A stretch of 64,000 bases of DNA. It comes from Harmothoe impar. Its lineage: Eukaryota; Annelida; Polychaeta; Phyllodocida; Polynoidae. The DNA is taken from assembly GCA_947462335.1 (NCBI GenBank), contig OX381709.1:70982609-71046608 (forward strand), given 5' to 3'. A program made the translations under genes and the position numbers. Of this stretch, positions 56,508 through 64,000 are shown piece by piece; the stretch's first letter is position 1; the number at the start of each line of letters is the position of its first letter. A model generated the notes under the pieces. The model did no database searches. It saw only the letters and a list, made by a program, of their open reading frames with translations, and had not been told where the DNA came from.

Positions 56508-57519
56508 TCAATGGGCTTCTCTAATCAATTGTTACTTAGAATAACAATTTTTTTTTCCATTTTCTAAAATGAAAGTGGGAGTGAAAGTTAGTCAATATGT
56601 ATGAGCAAGATATTGATAACATAAAAGTACTCCTCTATAAATGTCAGTATAATCTCTTTTGACATGAATTGTCATGTGTGTAAATGACGAATCCGTTTTA
56701 ACTGTTGACGTTGCTATGGTGTATTGAATTACAAACACCAACTTTGATGATGATAAAGATGTCCTTTACAATCATGTATGATGAATTTCACAGATCTTCT
56801 TACTGCGACATAATATGAGCAATCTGTCTATTTTTTTATCACGTAAGTTAGAGCCTCCTTTTCGGTGCTTTATTTCTGGACACAAGTGTGTTTTTCTGCA
56901 ATGTGCAGGGGAGGCAAATCTGTATTGGGCCCGGAGGGGTCAGCCCAACCGACTTTAAGCATCATCTTTTGCATGACACATACCTTTATGGTGATATAGA
57001 CTCTTTCATGAGAATTTTATAGAATAATGTTTTAGGTCCCGTTAGTTCTGATTTGAGACCCAGGTCCTACAGTCCCTACTTTCCCTGTATATGTACGGTT
57101 TGGGAATAATAATATATATTCTACACGGGGTCTTGGCACATCCTTTTTTTGGGGGGGGGGGGAAGGTCACAATCAAGCCCCCTCCTTTGTGTTTGGGGGA
57201 CCCGGCCCCCTGCCCCCCCCCCTTTTCCCTAGCCACTACTGTATGTCGACATTGGGAATTATGAAAAGCTCTACCGTACATCATCAATCAACCAATCTTA
57301 GGACCGCATCTTGTCATGGAGCAACATTCGTCATTGCGATGCTTCGATACATCATGAGTAAGTCTTTAGCACTGCATCTGTAGCATGCCGACGCTTCAAT
57401 TAGGTATAAACTGTATGTAGGGTCATAAAGATGCATGGATGAAGTACCTGAGAAATACTGTCCGGGGCTCAAACCCTGCATCATGATGACAGAGGACATC
57501 CCACATTGAAAATATATGC

Positions 57520-57763
57520 CACACAGAGAAGAAGTAGAATCATTGTAACTCCCAAATGAGGGTCCAGCCCCGATCACTGAGGTAATTAACTCTCCCCAGG
57601 ACTCTAAAGTAACTCCCGATCATTAGGGAGTCTTAGAATAGGACTCAGTATAGAGTTATTATAGAGTCCTGTCAATGTTAGGGAGTCACTTTAGAGTCCT
57701 GGGGAGAGTTACCTCAGTGATCAAGTCGGGAGTCACAGTGATTCTACTTCTTTTCTCCGTGTG
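57520..57763. repeat. Long palindromic MITE, family 4
   Basis: About 244 bp with arms of about 90 bp: CACACAGAGAAGAAGTAGAA at the left and the inverse TTCTACTTCTTTTCTCCGTG at the right. Inner pairing is around CCAGGACTCTAAAGT and its inverse. Confidence 0.8.
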
Positions 57764-58830
57764 TTGTCATTAAAGCCCTGCACCTACACACTGATGTCCA
57801 CCCAAGAGAACAAGGCCCCGTCACAAAGACATAAATCCCACATATCTCCCACATATCTGTATTATTTGCAACTGCTACTGGTAGGGCTGTGTGGAATGGT
57901 ATTTCCTAAAAGCATAGCATCTAAATACTGTTGTATGCCTGTCTGAACTTACAAGGTCTTTAGAATGTAACAACATATACCTCCCAGGTATTGGGTATCA
58001 CTTTAATGATGAAAGTTTCTCACCTTCAACCAACCAATATATCAAGTACCATGCATAAACGTATCGCTATCATAACAAGCCACGCTGATCAAAAGAATCT
58101 ACAGTCCTTCTTGTTCCTAAATCAGTTTTGAACTCTCTCACAGTTTACTTCCTCTCAGCTCTTAATCTCTCTCTCTATTGTCTCTCTGTTGCTAGCTGTG
58201 CCTATATATCTGGTAATGCCAGCCGCTCACTCTCTTACACTGTCTGTCTGTTAGTCTCTCTATTGATGGATTAATGCATGTTCAGGTCTGGCATCACCTT
58301 CGGGCAGGATATTGAGTAGACTAAGTACTACCATTTACTGCCATGTATGGCACTGGAGCCCTAACGGGCATACATGGTGATTACATTGCAGAGATTGGAG
58401 GCCTATCTGTCACACAGTTAAGGCGCTGATTGGATTGGCTTCATTCCTACCCCAATCAGGCTCCCATTTCTGCCAATATCCTCGGGATGCAAATTCAGAA
58501 AGTATTAATTTAGATGGTAAATGAGCATGGCTTGGGGTTGACCACCAACTGGGGATCTTTTCTATGCACGATGAAGAAAATGGAGGTTCAAGCCAAATTC
58601 CTCAAGCCAGCGTCTCTATATTCAGCTAGCCTTTAGGGATGTTTATGATCAGTGATCTCAGAGAGACTCTGTGCAAATGGAATATTACGATGGCCATCAA
58701 TATATGATAAACTACCACGGATGATCATGAGATTCAATGGACTAGCTGATGTATGTCGGCTTATATCAATGTTGCATGTTGCATGTAATCGGTGCCCTGT
58801 GAAGTCTGAACGCTTCATTACGAGATGTAG
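57764..58830. other. Intergenic sequence, nothing recognised
   Basis: No supported gene or repeat was found. A CT-rich stretch lies at 58138-58200. Confidence 0.5.
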
Positions 58831-58833
58831 CAT

Positions 58834-59260
58834 TGTAGGGTGATAAAACCACATCGGTCCCTTTGTAGAATAGGATCTGCTATTCTAGGTTGGATATAGG
58901 ATGATTACGTAATAGTCATTATATAAGCGGAGCATAATTAATATTGTTATTATTCTTATAATTGGTGTTGGATATTAATTATGATCTAATTATAAATGGA
59001 TGCTGTCACATAATATTAGCAGGGGTAAGGACAGGTGTAGTGTTACCTGGTGGCCTCCTTATCTAGATTATGAATGACCCAGATTGTACAACTGTACCAT
59101 ACTGATTATACTGATACTATGCTTATGAATATTGATGAGGAGAGCTGTGCTGGCTTGGCACACAGCTGATAATAAACAGTTATTAATTTGGATTCAATCA
59201 GACCAGACGTCCGTGTTATTCCTTCCTACATGAAACTATCTAAACCTCTTAGTTTTATAA
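58834..59260 (+). repeat. Putative 5' LTR
   Basis: A TATA box (TTATATAAG) lies at 58919-58927 and AATAAA at about 59171, with spacing that fits U3-R-U5. The end just before the primer-binding site is consistent with an LTR. The start is uncertain (a TG near 58834 is one choice) because no second LTR is available for comparison. Confidence 0.5.
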
Positions 59261-59277
59261 TGGCGACCACGACGCAG
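59261..59277 (+). other. Primer-binding-site-like sequence
   Basis: TGGCGACCACGACGCAG begins with TGG, the complement of a tRNA CCA end, and lies between the putative LTR and gag. The exact tRNA cannot be named with confidence. Confidence 0.55.
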
Positions 59278-59395
59278 TCTATTTAGGTTTACAGTCTAAC
59301 GACCGCACCTTAAACCAGGAGGAATACATGGAGTCTGCATGGGATTAATAGACAGTTATATAGTTGTGTATGGACAGTGAAACAATAGAGGTACA

Positions 59396-60214
59396 ATGGC
59401 GGAACAAATGAACCTCATGAACCAGATCAATGATCAAAGAAGAGTGATTGAACACATGGAACAAGTTAAGAAACGCTTAAAGGATTTTTCTACGGGAATT
59501 CCAAGATGTACAGGGGACGACAGAGACGAGTTACGTCTATGGTTGAGTCAGATTGATGATGTCAGGCAATGGACGAATGCGCCTGATTCATTGATAATTG
59601 ACTTAGCAGGGCAACTGTCTACAGGGGCACTGCTTAAAACTTTACTGAGGGCCAGGGATGGCTTACAAGCAGCACAAGTCACATGGCCAAATGTAAGAGC
59701 TTTAGTGTCTACACAGTTCCTGGATGCAGATGAAGCCCAGTACCTCCAAGCCAGATTGGACAAATGTATACAACAACCATTTGAAGATGTGGGGGCTTAC
59801 ACTAGACGGTTCCAGAATCAGGTAGACATGGCATATGCTGATGACGAGGTAAATGTCCCATGTGTAAGGAACAGATTGATTAACCTTTATATTGGGGGAT
59901 TAAAGGACCAGGCCCTGAGACAGCAGGTGTGTGTAGTTAGACATGCCACATTACTCCAGGCCCAGACGGCAGCAGCGGATGTAGAACGATCGTTCAGGGT
60001 AGCAGTATCTGAGGCTAGGGGCATGCAGCAACCACAGCCCACCTCACAGAGACAGGAGGAACCAATGGATATTTCAGCAGTCACAGCTTCATTCCAACAA
60101 TCATTGGATAAAGCTGTGAAACAGTTAGCACAGCAAATGGGTACGGTACAAGGAGAATTAAAGTCACTCATAAGTTATCTACACAGACCGCTACACCGGG
60201 AGGGAGTAGTATAG
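59396..60214 (+). CDS. gag: Gag capsid region of the gypsy element
   Basis: This is 272 residues from an ATG at 59396. A helical capsid-like domain is recognisable in the middle (AQYLQARLDKCIQQPFEDVG, then LINLYIGGLKDQ), followed by a coiled, Gln-rich region. In this frame it stops at 60214, but the natural continuation (Gln/Pro-rich linker and CCHC knuckle) lies in another frame beginning about 60170. So either this copy has a frameshift mutation or the sequence has an indel error there. Confidence 0.8.
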   Translation: MAEQMNLMNQINDQRRVIEHMEQVKKRLKDFSTGIPRCTGDDRDELRLWLSQIDDVRQWTNAPDSLIIDLAGQLSTGALLKTLLRARDGLQAAQVTWPNVRALVSTQFLDADEAQYLQARLDKCIQQPFEDVGAYTRRFQNQVDMAYADDEVNVPCVRNRLINLYIGGLKDQALRQQVCVVRHATLLQAQTAAADVERSFRVAVSEARGMQQPQPTSQRQEEPMDISAVTASFQQSLDKAVKQLAQQMGTVQGELKSLISYLHRPLHREGVV

Positions 60215-60561
60215 GAAATGAACACCTACAGCAGGCCGCAGCACCGCCAGGGTTTGTTCAGTCTGCACCAGAAATGAATGCACGTCAGGCACAACAGCCA
60301 CCTTGGTGGTACAACCAGCCTCCAGCATGGATGTCACAGCAACAGCAACAATCCCAACAACAACAACAACATATGTCACAGCCACAGCCGCAGCCACACC
60401 CACAGTACAACTCACAGAGACCGAGACGTAGGTGTTATGAATGTGGCTCGTTTGACCACATGATCAGGGATTGCCAACAGAGGAATACCTCCATACAAGC
60501 TGCAGTACAGGCAGTTCTGGACCAAAGATTTGGAGCTCAACCTAGAAATCCGGAAAACTAG
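60170..60561 (+). CDS. Gag C-terminus with nucleocapsid zinc knuckle
   Basis: A Gln/Pro-rich linker (MSQQQQQSQQQQQHM) is followed by a CCHC knuckle CYECGSFDHMIRDC and a short tail. It binds genomic RNA in the particle. It is frame-shifted relative to the upstream gag frame and stops at 60561, where pol continues in the -1 frame through GGAAAAC. That arrangement fits -1 frameshift expression of pol. Confidence 0.7.
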
Positions 60562-63500
60562 AAGCTGCACCGGATCAGAGATTAAGTATCAATTTAAATC
60601 TGATAGATGTCAGTGTAATTTCTTTAGTTGATACCGGTGCAGCACGATCTATGATGAGAGAGGATGTATGGAGAGCCATATGTAAAGCAAGAATGCAGCC
60701 TATGGTCACATTCCCAGGATTGAGATTGAGGGCATTGTCGGGACATGAAATTGAGACGTTGGGAACAGCACATGTCATGGTGCAAAATAGAAAATGTCAA
60801 TTCTATATAGTAAAAGAACTCCTACATGATGCTCTTTTGGGTAATGATGTATTAAACCTGTTGCAGGCCAAAATATCTTATCAACAAAAGAAAGTTGAAT
60901 TGTTAGGTACTTCTTATCCAGCTGTATGGAACACGTGTGTTCAGCCCACAATGGCAGGAATACACACAGACATTGACTATTGGAAGAATCAGTTTCCACA
61001 GGTTTTTCCTAGAGAAGGCAGATCAGACGGCCACTCTGATACTGTCTTAATGCAGATTGAAACAGGAAATGCTATGCCTATTAGACAGAGGGCATACAGA
61101 CTACCACTGCTAAAAAGGAAATTTGTTGACAAAGAAATTGACAAGATGTTAGAAGCAGGAGTAATTGAACCATCTAGCAGTCCATGGGCTAGTCCAATAA
61201 CAATCGCCAACAAAGGGGGTAAACAACGTTTTTGTGTGGACTACCGGAAGTTGAACGCTGTCAGCACTAAAGATGCCTATCCTTTGCCCTTAATACAGGA
61301 TATTTTTGACTCCCTCCAAGGGGCAGAGGTGTTCTCAACAGTCAATTTGGCATCAGGATATTGGCAGATCCCCATGCACCCAGAGAGCATAGAAAAAACT
61401 GCAATAGCGACCCATAGAGGTCTCTTTCAGTTCAAAGTTATGCCTTTTGGGTTAGCTAATGGACCAGCTACATTTCAGAGAGTGATGAATGACATTTTAG
61501 CACCATACATTGGACGCTTTTGTATCGTATATATCGACGACATAGTCATCTTTTCTAAGAGTGAAGAAGAGCACCAAGACCATGTGAGATTAGTGCTGGA
61601 GGCACTACAGAAGCACAAGCTTATTGTTCGTCCCGAAAAATGTTATTTCTCTATGAAGGAGGTCAAACTACTGGGGTACATTGTGTCAGCAGAAGGCATA
61701 CGTTCAGACCCAGAAAAAGTACAAGCCATTAGAGAAATGTCCCCACCCGGGGACCTTAGAGGGATTAGAGCATTCCTTGGTATGAGTGGGTATTATCGCC
61801 AATTAATCCCATCTTATGCTGAGAAAGTAGTGCCACTGACAAAACTGACAAAGATGTATGCCCGGTTTGTGTGGACAGAGGAATGTCAAGAGGCATGGGA
61901 ATACATCAGAGACATGCTAGCTTCAGATACAGTGTTGGCCTTTCCTCAGTTAGACAAACCCTACAAACTGATGACAGATGCCTCTAAATACTGCATAGGA
62001 GCTATATTGTTACAAGATCAGCCTGATGGAACAGAGAGGCCGGTACAATATATCTCTAAACAGTTATCAGAAGCCCAACAAAGATGGCCGGTGGTAGAGA
62101 GAGAAGCATATGCAGTTATCTATGCACTCAGAAAACTGCGTCCCTATCTACATGGGGCCCAATTCACAATCTACACCGATCATGAACCACTGAAGTGTCT
62201 CTTTCAGAACGAAATAAAGAACTCCAAAGTGCAGTGCTGGGCAGTGACGCTGGCGGAGTATGCAGCCCCAATAGAATATAGGCCAGGCAAACAACATGTG
62301 CGTCCTGACATGCTGAGCAGGATAAGAACTGATAATCCAGAAAAGGCCCCCCTTGATCCGACAATGGCAGCTGCCATACTAGGGGACCACTTCAATGAAG
62401 GATTACTACAGATTGATAACATCACAATCCCTGACTTATTGAGATTACAGCGACAGATGCCAGAATATGAGTCAGGACAGGATCAAGAGGAGGATTACTA
62501 TGTGTCAGAGGGCCTGTTGTTCACACTCAAGACCCCACCTGGACAATTGGAGTACCCTAGGCTTGTACTGCCCACCCCTTATCGCCAACAAGTGATAAAA
62601 CGGGCACACAAAGAGGTAGGCCATATGGGTATTGCCAAAACACTCCAGAGGGTTCAAGAGGCATACAAGTGGACGAAAATGGGAAAAGATGTGACTACAT
62701 TTGTAAGAAAATGCCCTGCTTGTGTTGTAAATGTAGACAGAAAAGAGAGAGTGTATCCAGATCCTATGCCCATAGCAGAGTACCCCAACCATGTAGTAGG
62801 TATGGACATAACAGGGCCATTTACAGCGTCACAGACAAAGAACAAATACCTGCTGACACTTATAGATCATGCTACAGGATTTGCAGAGGCATTTCCCATT
62901 CCAGACAAGACGGCTCTGTCGGTGTATAGATGTTTAAAAAGGGATTTCATTCCAAGAAATGCCCCGATGGACATATGTATAACAGACAATGGGATGGAGT
63001 TCCGCTCACTTCTAGTACAAGACTACCTTAAAGAAATAGGGGTAGATGTGAGAAGAACAAACCCTTGGACGCCAAGATCGAATGCCAAGATTGAACGGTT
63101 CCATAGAAGTCTAAAGGATATCCTCAGAAAGCTGGTAAATGCAAGACCGGTAGAATGGGAGGACTGCTTAGGAGATGCGTTACTAGCCCACAGAACGACA
63201 GTTTCATGTGTGTCTGGTTTTACACCATTCTTTCTGCAGTATGGGAGACACCCATCAAACACCTTTTACAATTTGTTGAACAGGAAGAAGGGCCAACAAA
63301 AGACAAGAATGGCACAGACGGTAGATGAACTATCAGCAGCGCTTCAGGTGGCTACACGTAATGCATATGTAAATAGGGAATACAATATGCATAGATTAAC
63401 AGCAGAGGCTAACGCCAAACCCTTATCTATAGGGGATGCAGTTATCCTACAGGTACAGGACGGAGTCAAACTGGATCCCAAGTGGGAGCATGGATTTATG

Positions 63501-64000
63501 GTTACTAGGGTGCGTGGGAACGTCATAACGGTTGTAGGACCTAATGGAGTGCGCAAACAAGTGGCTAGGGATCAGGTGAGGCAGGTACAGCCGGACATAG
63601 ATTGGGCTAATCTGCGGCCTAAACAGACTAGGGCACAGAGAAGGATCAAAGTGGAAGATAACGATAAGCCTAATGCTCCTATACCACCTGTCCACCGACA
63701 GCCCCGGCCACCAGTGTCTCCACCAGCGCCCCCACCCCCTCCTCCACCACCAGCGGCCCACCAGGGGATAGACAACAACGGCAACGCCCACCATACACGC
63801 CCAGGCACAAGTCCCATACAGGGCATTAAAAGGAAGGCCATACTGGAGGAGAGTAATCATAGTGCAAGGCCGTGGACGCGCAGCAGGACAAGTGACGCCA
63901 AGAGAGTACAACTACAGGCTCCTGACGACGCATATTGTTCAGAAGCAAAGAAACAGTGCATTGATGCTGTAAGAGCATTCTGTACATCTCACCATGAGGT
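60558..64000 (+). CDS. pol: Pol polyprotein (protease, RT, RNase H, integrase), partial
   Basis: A continuous frame runs from the gag-nucleocapsid stop to the window end, about 1,147 codons. The aspartic protease DTGA is at 60630. RT shows FCVDYRKLN, SGYWQIPM, FGLANGPATF and YIDD at 61530-61541. RNase H has TDASKYCIGA near 61980 and a later YTDHEPL. Integrase has its HHCC region near 62610-62730 and its D,D,E in GMDITGPF (about 62800), CITDNGMEF (about 62980) and KIERFHRSL (about 63090). The C-terminus has a Pro-rich tract near 63680-63760. All catalytic motifs look intact. Confidence 0.88.

Larger units (their letters stand above)
58834..64000 (+). mobile_element. Ty3/gypsy LTR retrotransposon, truncated by the window end
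   Basis: The order is 5' LTR or leader with TATA and poly(A) signals, a primer-binding site, gag, a CCHC nucleocapsid frame, then pol with protease, RT, RNase H and integrase in that order, which is the Ty3/gypsy arrangement. The 3' LTR lies outside the window, so the LTR edges and age cannot be set. Pol is open to the window edge. Confidence 0.9.

Noticed and set aside
57140..57230. G and C runs as regulatory or G-quadruplex element
   Set aside because: Simple homopolymer tracts of uncertain assembly quality, with no gene or structure tied to them.

Overview
This is animal nuclear DNA. Genes have GT-AG introns, TATA boxes and AATAAA poly(A) signals, and the AT-rich sequence between genes is dense with transposons. 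The mix of a Polinton/Maverick, a Penelope-like element with a hammerhead ribozyme, a Ty3/gypsy element, TTAA-flanked MITEs and palindromic repeats fits a marine invertebrate, but the species cannot be named from the sequence.

Layout: 1-3562 is host DNA with small repeats (palindromic repeat, tRNA-derived SINE pieces) and the first part of an old, degenerate tandem duplication. 3569-26329 is a complete, apparently young Polinton (22,761 bp). It is bounded by a perfect 6-bp target duplication (ATTATT) and by about 473-bp terminal inverted repeats that differ at about two positions. 26336-38640 is host DNA made of diverged copies of a 5-6 kb unit with many palindromic MITEs and a hairpin satellite. 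38640-42765 is a decayed Penelope-like retroelement on the minus strand. 44254-48974 is a nine-exon host gene on the minus strand for a divergent pantothenate-kinase-like protein of 379 residues. 49-58.8 kb is MITE-rich intergenic DNA. From about 58.8 kb to the window end is a Ty3/gypsy LTR retrotransposon on the plus strand, cut by the window edge.

Polinton gene content: the minus-strand block from 12.4 to 25.3 kb carries the core virus-like set: double-jelly-roll major capsid protein, a basic core-like protein, a penton-like minor capsid protein, a retroviral-type integrase with a chromodomain, a long disordered protein with a conserved-looking N-terminus, a small Lys-rich protein, an A32-type packaging ATPase, protein-primed DNA polymerase B and a short coiled-coil protein. 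The left third is accessory: a PC4-like coactivator with an intron, a three-exon gene of unknown function, a four-exon gene predicted to encode a type I membrane glycoprotein, and a two-finger C2H2 gene inside the membrane gene's first intron. No adenain-type maturation protease was found. The polymerase N-terminus carries zinc fingers and an OTU-like Cys/His region.

All core reading frames are open and the terminal repeats are nearly identical, so the Polinton looks recently integrated and possibly functional. The Penelope-like copy is dead: frameshifts, and the expected catalytic Asp of RT motif A reads Ala. The gypsy copy has an intact pol frame but a frame change inside gag. All assignments are from reading the sequence; no database search was possible.
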